This document shows positions 1 through 7,588 of a stretch of DNA of 64,000 nucleotides, piece by piece. Positions within the stretch are counted from its first letter, which is position 1. Each line of letters starts with the position of its first letter. A program made the position numbers and the translations under genes. Origin of the DNA: Kitasatospora sp. SolWspMP-SS2h (GTDB taxonomy: Bacteria > Actinomycetota > Actinomycetes > Streptomycetales > Streptomycetaceae); contig NZ_QLLT01000019.1 in the NCBI RefSeq assembly GCF_003259315.1, forward strand, positions 1 to 64,000. Direction: 5' to 3'. The notes beneath the pieces are model-generated. The model had not been told where the DNA came from. It worked only from the letters and a program-made list of their open reading frames with translations, and made no database searches.

Positions 1-1118
1 CCGAGCGAGTTGACCGCGTCCGAGAAGGTCTTGCGCTCGTCCTCGGTGACCTTGTCGTAGGTGGTGTAGGTGCCGTCGGCGTTGCGGTACTTGCCGAGCA
101 GCGCGGTGATCTTCTCGAACTCACTGTCCAGGGTCTTGGACAGCTCCGGGTCGTTCTCGGCGGCGACCGGCTTGAGCAGCTCGTAGGCCTGGCGGGCGCC
201 CTCGACGTTGGCGGCGAAGTCGGAGAGGTCGGTGTGGCTGTAGCGGTCCTCCTCACCGGTGATCTTGTTCTTGGAGACCTCGTCCAGCAGCTCCTTGGCG
301 CCGTTGGCCATGCCGGTGGGGGTGATCTCGGCGCTGGGGATGCGGGTCTGCCAGTCCTTCAGGTCGGCGACCAGCTGGGTGGCGAGGGTCTTCTCCTCGT
401 CGCCGATCTTCCCGTCCTGCCAGAGCGACTTCTCGATCCGGTGCCAGCCGGTCCACGCCTGGCCCTCCTCCAGGCCGTCCTCGCGGGTGTCGGTCTTCGG
501 GTCGATGTCACCGAAGCTCTCGGCCACCGGCTCGGTGCGCTCCCAGCCCACCCGGGAGGCGGCGAACAGCGACTTGGCCTTCTCCACGTCGCCCGCGGTG
601 ACCGCGGCGGCGAACTGCTCCACCACCGGGATGGTGGCGTCGGCCTGCTCCTGGGCGTAGGTGCGGTAGTCGGTGACCGCCCGGGTCAGCCGGTCGTCGG
701 TCTTCGCCGAGGCCGAGGCGCCGGCCGTGACGGTGATCTTCTGCCGGATGCCGTCGCCGGTCATGCCCGGCTTGCAGGCCACCTCGTAGGTGCCGGCCTT
801 GATCTCGGCGTTGATGGTCGCCTTGGTGCCGGGGCCGATGTTCTCCCGCTCGGTGACGATCTTGTCGCCGTCGGCGTAGACGTACACCTCGGTGACCTTG
901 TTGCCCTTGTTCGCCACCGCCAACTCGACGTGCCCGGCCGGGAAGGAGGTCTTCGACAGGTCACACGTGCTGTCCGTCGCGGTCACCTGCACCGGGCCGG
1001 AGGCGGCGGAGCCGTCCGCCGCGGTCGGGGCGCCGTCGTCCTTCTTCGAGCACCCCACCAGCGCGGCACCCGCCACGGCGAGGACCAGGAACGCGGCAGC
1101 AGACGTACGGCGGGGCAT
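1..1118 (-). CDS. efeO: EfeO-type iron uptake lipoprotein (3' end outside window)
   Basis: Periplasmic/extracellular component of the EfeUOB ferrous/ferric iron uptake system. The reverse-strand frame from ATG 1118 runs open to the window edge (about 372 codons), so the C-terminus is missing. The first 20 residues form a lipoprotein signal ending in a lipobox (LVGC, then SKKDD). A cupredoxin-like domain (about residues 40-120) is followed by the helical M75/imelysin-like domain carrying the HxxE motif (GWHRIEKS). That order matches full-length EfeO. An iron box lies 57 bp upstream, so repression by a DmdR/IdeR regulator in iron-replete cells is likely. EfeB and EfeU, if present, must lie to the left of the window. 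Confidence 0.9.
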   Translation of the reverse strand, partial: MPRRTSAAAFLVLAVAGAALVGCSKKDDGAPTAADGSAASGPVQVTATDSTCDLSKTSFPAGHVELAVANKGNKVTEVYVYADGDKIVTERENIGPGTKATINAEIKAGTYEVACKPGMTGDGIRQKITVTAGASASAKTDDRLTRAVTDYRTYAQEQADATIPVVEQFAAAVTAGDVEKAKSLFAASRVGWERTEPVAESFGDIDPKTDTREDGLEEGQAWTGWHRIEKSLWQDGKIGDEEKTLATQLVADLKDWQTRIPSAEITPTGMANGAKELLDEVSKNKITGEEDRYSHTDLSDFAANVEGARQAYELLKPVAAENDPELSKTLDSEFEKITALLGKYRNADGTYTTYDKVTEDERKTFSDAVNSL

Positions 1119-1174
1119 GGCGGACTCCACGGAGGCGGGGACGAGGGGGCGGGCACGCAAACCCGCACAAGGCC

Positions 1175-1199
1175 AGGCATACCTTACTAAGGTGTGCCT
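1175..1199 (-). promoter_or_regulatory. Iron box (DmdR/IdeR-type operator) of efeO
   Basis: A 25-bp near-perfect palindrome, AGGCAYACCTTA on each arm around a central C/G, lies 57 bp upstream of the efeO start and just beyond the end of the convergently placed PAP2 gene. Its arms contain the TTAG...AGGT...GCCT pieces of the actinobacterial DmdR/IdeR iron box. The length could hold two overlapping dimer sites. Assignment rests on similarity to the known consensus and on the iron-uptake gene it precedes. Confidence 0.75.
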
Positions 1200-1205
1200 A
1201 ATTCG

Positions 1206-1224
1206 TCTACATGGATGTCGTCAC
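1206..1224 (-). promoter_or_regulatory. Motif shared with position 16416 (possible operator)
   Basis: On the minus strand this reads GTGACGACATCCATGTAGAC. The same sequence with one changed base occurs at 16416-16434. Both copies lie about 90-115 bp upstream of a minus-strand gene (efeO here, the MarR gene there) and in the same orientation. The core ACATCSATGT is palindromic. Here it overlaps the last codons and stop of the PAP2 gene. The binding protein is unknown; a BlaI-type regulator is one guess. Confidence 0.35.
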
Positions 1225-1896
1225 ACGGTTCGGGGACTCGCCGTGCCGACCCGGCCTCCACGGCAGGGCGGAGCCGAGCAGGAGCCAGGCGGTGGCGAGA
1301 AGCCAGCCGCCCAGGACGTCCAGTGGCCAGTGCACGCCCAGGTAGACGCGGGTGAGGCCGATCACCGCGGCGAAGAGCGCAGCGGCCGCGGCGGCGGGCC
1401 GGCGCGCGCCCGGTCGGGCCCGGGCGGCGGCCAGGGCGATCAGCCCGGCGGAGAGCGCCGAGGTGAAGGAGTGGCCGGAGGGGAAGGCGAACCCGGAGGC
1501 GGTGAACGCCCAGTCCGCGACGGGCGGGCGGGGCCGGGCGAAGGCGTGCATCAGGCCCTGGCGCAACAGTTGGCCCGCCGCGAGCCACAGCACGGGGGCG
1601 AGCAGCACGGCCGCGGCCGCCCGCCCGGAGCGGTACGGCCGGACGGAGCGGACCAGGACCAGACCGGCCGCCAGCGCGAGCAGGTAGGGGAAGGCGCCGG
1701 TGCCCAGCGCGGTGACGGCCTTGGCGGCGGTGACGGCGGCGGACGGGCGATGGGCGACGGCCCAGTCGACGGCGGCCTGCTCGAAGCCGTACGGGGCCCA
1801 GCCGTTGGCGGCCGCCGCGACGGCCACGGCGCCGAACGCGGCGGCGCAGGCGGCGGCCGGGGCCGCGGTGCGCCGGGCGCTCACGCGGTCAGCCAT
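1207..1896 (-). CDS. PAP2-family membrane phosphatase
   Basis: Integral membrane phosphatidic-acid/undecaprenyl-pyrophosphate-type phosphatase, 229 aa from ATG 1896. The three-part catalytic signature is visible: an ARPRP segment, the PSGHSF motif, and R...GVHWPLD with the catalytic His and its Asp partner. Five to six hydrophobic helices surround these. An upstream in-frame extension to 2100 would run far into the preceding gene, so ATG 1896 was chosen; it overlaps the upstream PAP2 gene by 16 nt. It is the last gene of a DedA-PAP2-PAP2 operon read right to left. The exact substrate cannot be told from sequence. Confidence 0.85.
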   Translation of the reverse strand: MADRVSARRTAAPAAACAAAFGAVAVAAAANGWAPYGFEQAAVDWAVAHRPSAAVTAAKAVTALGTGAFPYLLALAAGLVLVRSVRPYRSGRAAAAVLLAPVLWLAAGQLLRQGLMHAFARPRPPVADWAFTASGFAFPSGHSFTSALSAGLIALAAARARPGARRPAAAAAALFAAVIGLTRVYLGVHWPLDVLGGWLLATAWLLLGSALPWRPGRHGESPNRVTTSM

Positions 1897-2495
1897 CGGC
1901 GCAGCCGGCCTTCGCGGGCCCGCTCCACCAAGGGGGCGCCGCGCCCGGCGAGCCGGGTCAGCCCGTAGCCGGCGGCGGTGCCCAGGAGCGCGCCGAGGAG
2001 CACGTCGTGCGGGTAGTGGACGCCGACCAGCACTCGTTCCGCGCCCATGGCGGCGGCCGACAGCAGGGCGAGGGCCCCGAGGCGGCGGTCGACGAGCCAC
2101 AGGGCGGCCGCGCCCGCGAAGACGATGACGGTGTGGTTGCTGGGCATCGACCAGTCACCGGCGGCCGGACAGGCTTCCAGGGTGCGCCCGGCGTCCAGTA
2201 CCCGGCACGGCCGCGGCTCGCGCAGCGCCGACTTCAGGACCAGGTCGGCGGCGAAGGCGACGACGACGGTGAGCGGCGCGACCAGCGCGCGGGCCACCGT
2301 CCGGCTGTCGGCCCGGCGCGCGCGCCACCAGGCCAGTGCCATCAGGGCGGCGAGCAGCAGCAGGCCCAGGGTGGAGTACAGGGTGACGGCGTGCCGGAGC
2401 GGGGCGGGCAGGTGCTGGGCCCAGTGGTCGATGCGCAGGTACAGGCCGCCGTCCAGGGTGCGGCCGTCGAGGGCGAGCGCGACGGGGGCGGTCAT
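1881..2495 (-). CDS. PAP2-family membrane phosphatase (PSNH variant)
   Basis: Second PAP2 phosphatase of the operon, 204 aa. Motifs are KSALREPRPC, then MPSNHT, then GVHYPHD. The usual PSGH is PSNH here, a common variant. ATG 2495 overlaps the stop of the dedA-like gene as ATGA, implying translational coupling. It is only distantly similar to the neighbouring PAP2 protein, so this is not a fresh tandem duplication. With the DedA protein it probably acts in recycling lipid carriers or remodelling phospholipids (inferred from the families). Confidence 0.85.
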   Translation of the reverse strand: MTAPVALALDGRTLDGGLYLRIDHWAQHLPAPLRHAVTLYSTLGLLLLAALMALAWWRARRADSRTVARALVAPLTVVVAFAADLVLKSALREPRPCRVLDAGRTLEACPAAGDWSMPSNHTVIVFAGAAALWLVDRRLGALALLSAAAMGAERVLVGVHYPHDVLLGALLGTAAGYGLTRLAGRGAPLVERAREGRLRRWLTA

Positions 2496-3142
2496 CGGGA
2501 CCCGGCCTGGCGGCGCGAGCGCAGGATCTCCAGCGCGAGGGGCAGCAGTGAGACGACGATGACGAGGGCGACGATGGGCAGCAGGTAGTGGTCGACGTTG
2601 GGCACCGAGGAGCCCAGCGCGTAGCCGGCCAGGACCAGGCCGACGGTCCACACCAGGCCGCCGACGACCTGCCACAGGGTGAAGGTGCGGGCACTGACGC
2701 CGAGCGCGCCGGCCAGCGGGTTGAGGACGGTGCGCACGACGGGCACGAAGCGGGCCAGGACGACGGCCTTGGCGTGGCCGTAGCGGTCGAGGATCTCCTC
2801 GGCGCGCTCGGCACCCTCGTGCAGGCGCTTGCCGCGGGAGCGGGCGAGCAGGGCCCGCCCGCCGCGCCGTCCGATCAGGTAGCCGGTCTGCGCCCCGGCC
2901 AGGGCGCCGACCACGGCCGCGGCGAGGACCTGGGCGAGGTTCAGGTGGGGGCCGCTGTGCGTGCCGGTGGTGCAGAGAAGGCCCGCGGTGAACAGCAGCG
3001 AGTCGCCGGGCAGGAAGAAGCCGACCAGCAGGCCGGTCTCCGCGAACATCACCACCGCGATGCCCAGCGCACCGAAGGCGCCCAGCAGCGAGCCCGCGTC
3101 CAGCGGGTTGACGGCCAGCAGGGCCGACGAGGAGAGCAGCAC
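2492..3142 (-). CDS. DedA-family membrane protein
   Basis: 216-aa polytopic DedA/SNARE-associated-domain protein. Members include flippases that return undecaprenyl phosphate or phosphatidyl lipids across the membrane. Typical features are the N-terminal E-TGLLVGFFLPGDSLL segment, a basic loop GRRGGRALLARSRG, and the ARFVPVVRT-NPLAGAL re-entrant motif around residues 125-150. It is the first gene of the operon with two PAP2 phosphatases. Its promoter region carries the operator block at 3228-3267, which is nearly identical to one in front of the response-regulator gene at 6911, so it is a likely target of that regulator. Confidence 0.9.
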   Translation of the reverse strand: MLLSSSALLAVNPLDAGSLLGAFGALGIAVVMFAETGLLVGFFLPGDSLLFTAGLLCTTGTHSGPHLNLAQVLAAAVVGALAGAQTGYLIGRRGGRALLARSRGKRLHEGAERAEEILDRYGHAKAVVLARFVPVVRTVLNPLAGALGVSARTFTLWQVVGGLVWTVGLVLAGYALGSSVPNVDHYLLPIVALVIVVSLLPLALEILRSRRQAGSR

Positions 3143-3227
3143 AGGAGCGCCTTTCCGAGGATGGGACCCGGCCGCGCCGACAGACGGGTCGTGTCCTCAC
3201 TGACATGCTCAGCATGGATGACCGGTA

Positions 3228-3267
3228 CTGAAGGGTTCCTGAAGACCTGAACGGATCTTCAGGAACC
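3228..3267 (-). promoter_or_regulatory. Response-regulator operator in front of the DedA operon
   Basis: Direct repeats CTGAAG begin at 3228 and 3239 (11 bp apart). CTGAA follows at 3247 and the inverted CTTCAG at 3257. The first 24 bp match 6843-6866 at 23 of 24 positions, and all four elements keep identical spacing there. A perfect 12-bp inverted repeat (GGTTCCTGAAGA at 3234-3245, TCTTCAGGAACC at 3256-3267) is also present. Hexamers in direct repeat at 11-bp steps are typical of OmpR-family regulators. The site lies 86-125 bp upstream of the DedA start. A terminator role is less likely because there is no T-run and the same block recurs at a promoter. Confidence 0.65.
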
Positions 3268-3540
3268 GCCTGGTCGGACCGCCCGGAGAGTGGTGCGGAG
3301 CTGCCCCGGCCGGGTGGCGGGGGCGGTCCGCTCCGGCGCCCCGGGGGCTGGTGCCAGGACGCGCCGGGCGTTTGCCGCGACGGCGGCGTCGATGCCGGTG
3401 CGGCGCGGCCGCGTTGGCGGTATGCGCCTGCGGAGGTGCTCAGGGGGTGCCGATGAGTGCGCCGGTCGCCCCGGTCATGACGATCACGCGGGTGCCCTTC
3501 GGTTCCCACCGTGCGTGTTCGACGCGCGCAGTGGGCTGGT
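3268..3540. other. Intergenic, no gene seen
   Basis: Between the DedA promoter region and the end of the TetR gene. Reading frames here are shadows with no recognisable protein signature, and no hairpin or repeat stood out. Confidence 0.5.
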
Positions 3541-4110
3541 TCAGCGGGCGCGCAGGAGGGGGAGCAGGACGTCGTCGACGAGATGGGCGACGAACGGTTC
3601 GTCGCACGCCCCGCCCACGATCACGACGCGGTGCACGATGAGGGCGGGGGCGACCTCGGCGAGAAGGCGCGCGCCCTGGGCGGTGAGTTGCCCGCTGTGG
3701 CGGATCGCCTCGCGCAGCGGATCGTCGGTCATCGCGGCCTCGCCGCGGCGCAGGGCGCACCGCACCTCCTCCGCGAGCCGCGCATCGCTGCGCATCCCCG
3801 TGAACAGCGCCCCGAGCAAGCCGATCTCCTGCTCGGTGATCTGCCGGGCCAGCCAGGTGACGAGTTCGAGCAGATTCTCCCGGAGATCGCCTGAGGCGGG
3901 CTCAGGGGGCTTCGCCCGCGTGCGGTGCCCGACCGCGGCAGCGACCAGCGCGGCTTTGTCGCGGTAGCGGCGGTAGATCGTCGTCTTCGCCGACCCGGAG
4001 TGACTCGCCACCGCCTCCATGGTCAGTTGCTCGTAGCCCACCTCGGCGAGCAGCGCCAACGTCGCCCGGAGGATGGCCAGGCCGCGGCCCGTGTCACGTG
4101 GCCGCCCCAT
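3541..4110 (-). CDS. TetR-family transcriptional regulator
   Basis: 189 aa from ATG 4110 (MGRPRDTGRG). The N-terminal helix-turn-helix covers roughly residues 10-60 and includes LTMEAVASHSGSAKTTIYRRYRD, a clear TetR_N signature. The C-terminal half is a ligand-binding/dimer domain of the TetR_C type (LTRGM-like ALFTGMRSD, LREAIRHSG). The frame is open upstream to 4203, giving a 31-residue extension with low-complexity character; the GRP start is the usual family start although no strong ribosome site precedes it. It lies 190 bp downstream of uppP on the same strand. Target genes are unknown. Confidence 0.85.
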   Translation of the reverse strand: MGRPRDTGRGLAILRATLALLAEVGYEQLTMEAVASHSGSAKTTIYRRYRDKAALVAAAVGHRTRAKPPEPASGDLRENLLELVTWLARQITEQEIGLLGALFTGMRSDARLAEEVRCALRRGEAAMTDDPLREAIRHSGQLTAQGARLLAEVAPALIVHRVVIVGGACDEPFVAHLVDDVLLPLLRAR

Positions 4111-4302
4111 CAGGGGCGGGCCGTCCGTGCCTTCGGCTCCGAGGCGTTCGATTCGTCTGTCATTCCGACTCCGCTTTCCCCGCACGACCGTTGCGCGTCG
4201 CACGGAACTTGGAACGGGACCATGGGCGGCTCGGGCCCGACGGGCCGACCGGCCGTCCTGGTCGTCCGTGGCACAAGCGTCCAGCCGTTGAAGATCGGTG
4301 GG

Positions 4303-5148
4303 TCAGTGGGCGGTGCCGGCGTCGGGGGCGAGGGTGCCGGCGGTGACCAGGGCGATGATGGTGATGCCGAGCAGGATCCGGTAGACCACGAACGGCGTGA
4401 AGCTGTGGTGCGAGATGTACTTGAGGAACCAGGCGATCGCCGCGTAGCCGACCGCGAAGGCGATCAGGGTGGCCAGGATCGTCGGGCCCCAGGCGGGTGC
4501 CGGGCCCTCGCCGATCTTGAGCAGTTCGAGGCCGCCGGAGGCCAGCACGGCGGGGATGGCGAGCAGGAAGGAGTAGCGGGCGGCGGCCTCGCGGCTGTAG
4601 CCGAGGAACAGGCCGGCGCTGATCGTGCCGCCGGAGCGGGAGACGCCGGGGATCAGGGCCAGGGACTGCGCGGCGCCGTAGACCAGGGCGTGCTTGAAGT
4701 TCAGCGAGTCGACGCCGCGGGCGTGGCGGACGGCGCGGGAGCGGTCGGCGACGGCCAGGATCACGCCGAACAGGATCAGGGTGGTGCCGATCAGCCGCAG
4801 GTCGCGCAGGGTGGTCTCGATGGTGTCCTGGAACAGCTTGCCGAGGATGCCGATCGGCAGTGTGCCGACGATCACGTACCAGCCGAGCCTGGCGTTGGGG
4901 TCGCCGCGCCACTCCTTGCGCAGCAGTGACAGCGTCCACGCCTTGATGATCGCGCCGATGTCCCGGCGGAAGTAGATCAGCACCGCGGACTCGGTGCCCA
5001 GCTGTGTCACCGCGGTGAACGCCGCGCCCGGGTCGTCCCAGCCGGCCAGGGCGGAGAAGACCCGCAGGTGCGCGCTGGAGGAGACCGGCAGGAACTCGGT
5101 CAGGCCCTGCACCAGGCCGAGCACGGCCGCGTGGAACCAGTCGATCAC
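4303..5148 (-). CDS. uppP: Undecaprenyl-diphosphatase UppP/BacA
   Basis: 281-aa, very hydrophobic protein that dephosphorylates undecaprenyl pyrophosphate for reuse in peptidoglycan synthesis; it also confers bacitracin tolerance in many species. Both signature motifs are intact: GLTEFLPVSSSAHL (residues about 15-28, with the catalytic Glu) and PGVSRSGGT (about residues 170-178). Length and helix pattern are those of the family. It stands near a DedA-PAP2 operon, so three lipid-carrier-related activities cluster within 4 kb. Confidence 0.95.
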   Translation of the reverse strand: MIDWFHAAVLGLVQGLTEFLPVSSSAHLRVFSALAGWDDPGAAFTAVTQLGTESAVLIYFRRDIGAIIKAWTLSLLRKEWRGDPNARLGWYVIVGTLPIGILGKLFQDTIETTLRDLRLIGTTLILFGVILAVADRSRAVRHARGVDSLNFKHALVYGAAQSLALIPGVSRSGGTISAGLFLGYSREAAARYSFLLAIPAVLASGGLELLKIGEGPAPAWGPTILATLIAFAVGYAAIAWFLKYISHHSFTPFVVYRILLGITIIALVTAGTLAPDAGTAH

Positions 5149-5330
5149 CGGACACCCGCCGCGGATATCCCTCGGAGGCTCAGCATGGGCGGTTTCCTGT
5201 TCCGGTCGGGGGAGGGGCTGGGCACCGCCTGCTGTGCCGCTCCGGAGGCCGAAGCGCGGCCCGGATGGCCGAGGGGTCCGGAGGTTTCCTGAAGGTCCGG
5301 GCCCGGTCGGGCAGTGACCGGTCGGTGACC

Positions 5331-5370
5331 GGTCGGGCGGAGAGCTCCGGGGGAAGCTCCCCGCCCGACC
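5331..5370 (-). terminator. Hairpin terminator after the DUF347 gene
   Basis: GGTCGGGCGG at 5331-5340 pairs perfectly with CCGCCCGACC at 5361-5370, and the stem continues inward through AGCT pairs. It begins 22 bp beyond the stop of the DUF347 gene at 5392, as expected for a GC-rich actinobacterial terminator. An 11-bp tandem repeat (GTGACCGGTCG twice) precedes it at 5314-5335. Confidence 0.6.
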
Positions 5371-5391
5371 TGGGCAGGTGGGCGCGGCGGA

Positions 5392-6195
5392 TCAGGTATC
5401 CGTGCGGGTGGTGCCGCGGGCCTGGAGGGTGAGCCACAGGACCGCTGCTGCGATGACCACGGAGAGGACCAGGCTGACCGGTCCCGTACCGAGGTCGAGG
5501 CCGCCGCGCTGACGGCTGACGCCGGCCCAGTCGGCGAAGCACGCGCCGAGCGGGCGGGTGAGGACGTAGGCCCACCAGAAGGCGAGCACCGGCGGCAGGC
5601 GCAGCAGGCGGTAGCCGAGGGCGGGGACGGCGATCAATCCGGTGAACAGGAGCGCGGAGGGCAGGTAGCCCCAGCCGAGGGTGGCGGCGGTGAGGTCGCC
5701 GACGGCGGTGCCGAGCGCGAACGTCGCCATCACCACGGCCCAGTACAGGACCTCCCGGCGTCCACCGCGCACGGAGGCCACGTCGAGGGTGCCCTCCAGG
5801 CGTCGCCACAGGACGAAGACCGCCGCGAGGACGACCGCGAAGGCGACGGCGGACAGGGCGTAGGGCACACCGAGGACGACGTGGGCGACGTCGGCGGCCA
5901 TGGTGCCGAAGACGCTGACCATCACCACCGCGAACCAGTAGACGGAGGGACGGTAGCGATCGGCCCGGGCCTGGGCGTACAGCGCGGCCGCGAGCAGGAC
6001 GGCGGCGCCGGCGACGGCCGGGACCGGACCGAGCGTCCGGGCGAGGTGGTCGGAGGTGGTCTCGCCCATGCCGGTGGTGAGGACCTTCACCGCCCAGAAC
6101 CCGGCGGTCACCGCGGGCACCTTGCTCAGGGTTCCGCCGGCGGGACGGTTGCGGGCCCGGGGCGTACGGGCGCCGGTCGTCGTGGTGGCGCTCAC
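5392..6195 (-). CDS. DUF347-repeat membrane protein
   Basis: 267-aa polytopic protein of the DUF347 / COG4705 family, function unknown. Internal repeats are visible, each pairing an aromatic-rich helix with a small-residue turn and an acidic residue: FWAVKVLTTGMGETTSD near the N-terminus, YWAVVMATFALGTAVGD in the middle and FWWAYVLTRPLGACFAD near the C-terminus. The GTG start at 6195 is supported by an AAAGGAGGG ribosome site at about 6204-6212. It follows the PepSY gene by 56 bp on the same strand, probably in one transcript facing away from the two-component system at 6911. A larger paralogue lies at 13589. Confidence 0.8.
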   Translation of the reverse strand: MSATTTTGARTPRARNRPAGGTLSKVPAVTAGFWAVKVLTTGMGETTSDHLARTLGPVPAVAGAAVLLAAALYAQARADRYRPSVYWFAVVMVSVFGTMAADVAHVVLGVPYALSAVAFAVVLAAVFVLWRRLEGTLDVASVRGGRREVLYWAVVMATFALGTAVGDLTAATLGWGYLPSALLFTGLIAVPALGYRLLRLPPVLAFWWAYVLTRPLGACFADWAGVSRQRGGLDLGTGPVSLVLSVVIAAAVLWLTLQARGTTRTDT

Positions 6196-6251
6196 AGCGG
6201 CGCCCTCCTTTCACGGCACGGCCCTCGACCGTGTCGCCGGACGAGGGGGCG

Positions 6252-6779
6252 TCAGCCGCCGATGACGGTGTTGGAGGTGATGGCGAAGGTGACGCCGTCG
6301 ACGGTGACCGCGTGCCGGACTCCGTCCGGGCCGAGTACCACCGCCTGCCAGGCCCGTCCACCACCGGTGACGGACACCGGTTGCAGCGATTCGACCTTGC
6401 CGCCGGGAACGGCGGAGGACGCCTTGACCACGGCGTCGGCGGCGTCCAGCGACGGCAGCGGCGCGGGTGCCCGAGCCGGACCGGCCGCGTCCCGGCCGTC
6501 GTCCCGGCCCTCACGCTGCTCGCCGTCGCGCCCGTCCGCACGGGTGCGGTCGTGGCCGCGGCCCTCGGCGTGGACGGAGGCCCGGCCTTCCTCCTCGAAA
6601 TCGTGGTGCGCGGCGACGGCCGCCGCACCGCCGCCCACCACGACCACCGCCGCGGCCGCCGCGCCGACCCACCGCTTTCGGGGCCCGGGGCGCCAGCGCC
6701 GAAGTGCTCCGGCGGGCGCCTGCTTCTCCTGCGGCTCCTGGAAGTCCTGCCCGCCCGCGGACTCGTCCACCCTGCTCAC
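6252..6779 (-). CDS. Membrane-anchored PepSY-domain protein
   Basis: 175 aa from GTG 6779. A short cytoplasmic tail rich in Gln/Glu is followed by a hydrophobic anchor (VGAAAAAVVVVGGGAA). A charged Asp/Glu/Arg/His-rich linker leads to a C-terminal PepSY-like domain (LDAADAVVKASSAVPGGKVESLQ...VVLGPDGVRHAVTVD). PepSY domains often modulate extracytoplasmic enzymes or sensors. An upstream GTG at 6839 is in frame, but it would put the start against the operator at 6843-6877, so 6779 is preferred. It is divergent from the response regulator and shares its control region, suggesting it is a target or modulator of that system. Confidence 0.75.
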   Translation of the reverse strand: MSRVDESAGGQDFQEPQEKQAPAGALRRWRPGPRKRWVGAAAAAVVVVGGGAAAVAAHHDFEEEGRASVHAEGRGHDRTRADGRDGEQREGRDDGRDAAGPARAPAPLPSLDAADAVVKASSAVPGGKVESLQPVSVTGGGRAWQAVVLGPDGVRHAVTVDGVTFAITSNTVIGG

Positions 6780-6842
6780 CCCGGCTTCCCGACCTCGCCG
6801 GGCACCGCGCCCGGCCGATGGGCCCAGCATGACGAGCACCCG

Positions 6843-6877
6843 CTGAAGGGTTGCTGAAGACCTGAAGGCGGCTTCAG
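6843..6877 (+). promoter_or_regulatory. Response-regulator operator between PepSY and two-component genes
   Basis: CTGAAG hexamers at 6843, 6854 and 6862 are followed by inverted CTTCAG at 6872. The layout and 23 of the first 24 bases match the block at 3228. The site lies 34 bp upstream of the response-regulator start and 64 bp upstream of the divergent PepSY start. This is consistent with autoregulation and control of both directions. The binding protein is inferred to be the regulator encoded at 6911. Confidence 0.7.
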
Positions 6878-6910
6878 CTGACGGCCGCGCCGACCTGCGA
6901 CGCTAGGGGT

Positions 6911-7588
6911 ATGCGCGTACTGGTGGTGGAGGACGAACGGCGGCTGGCCCTGGCGCTCAAGCACGGCCTGGAGGTCGAGGGCTTCGAGGTCGACGTCGTG
7001 CACGACGGGCTGTCCGGTCTGGCCCGGGCCACCGACCACCCCTACGACGTGGTCGTCCTCGACATCATGCTGCCGGGCCTGAACGGCTACCGGGTGTGCG
7101 CGCGGCTGCGGGCCGCCGGCAGTGACGCCGGCATCCTGATGCTCACCGCGAAGGACGGCGAGTGGGACGAGGCCGAGGCGCTGGACACCGGGGCCGACGA
7201 CTACCTGTCCAAGCCGTTCTCCTTCGTGGTGCTGGTCGCCCGGCTCAAGGCACTGGCCCGCCGGATCGGCTCCCGCGCGCCGCAGCGCACCGTGCTGGGC
7301 GACCTGGTGGTCGACTCCGCCGCCCGCACCTGCACCCGCGCGGGCACCCCGGTCGCGCTCACCCCGCGCGAGTTCGCCCTGCTCGACCACCTCGCCCGCC
7401 GCGCGGGGGAGGCCGTCTCCAAGCGCGACCTGCTCGAAGAGGTCTGGGACGCCGCCGCCGACGGCGACCCCAACACCGTCGAGGTCCACATCAGCGCGCT
7501 GCGCCGCAAGATCGACGCCCCGTTCGGCCGCGCCGCCGTCCAGACCGTGCGCGGCTCCGGCTACCGGCTGGCGGCCGACGGTGGCTGA
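6911..7588 (+). CDS. OmpR/PhoB-family response regulator
   Basis: 225 aa. The receiver domain (residues 1-115) has the acidic pair E7/D8, phospho-acceptor D51 (VVVLDIMLPG), T78 and K100 (LSKPF). The winged-helix DNA-binding domain (about 125-222) has LTPREFALLDHLARR and VEVHISALRRKI...VRGSGYRL. The next gene, its kinase, overlaps by 8 nt. The upstream operator block also occurs before the DedA operon, which gives a candidate regulon of DedA, the two PAP2 genes, PepSY, DUF347 and the system itself. Confidence 0.95.
   Translation: MRVLVVEDERRLALALKHGLEVEGFEVDVVHDGLSGLARATDHPYDVVVLDIMLPGLNGYRVCARLRAAGSDAGILMLTAKDGEWDEAEALDTGADDYLSKPFSFVVLVARLKALARRIGSRAPQRTVLGDLVVDSAARTCTRAGTPVALTPREFALLDHLARRAGEAVSKRDLLEEVWDAAADGDPNTVEVHISALRRKIDAPFGRAAVQTVRGSGYRLAADGG

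Noticed and set aside
3234-3267. Perfect 12-bp inverted repeat as a terminator of the TetR gene
   Set aside because: It lies about 270 bp after the TetR stop, lacks a U-run and forms part of a block repeated at another promoter, so an operator is more likely.
5284-5296. TTTCCTGAAGG upstream of uppP resembling the response-regulator site
   Set aside because: Only one CTGAAG hexamer is present; the partner repeats at +11 and +8 and the inverted element are missing.
5314-5335. Two tandem 11-mers GTGACCGGTCG
   Set aside because: Only two copies, next to a terminator; no sign of a repeat array or binding-site family elsewhere.
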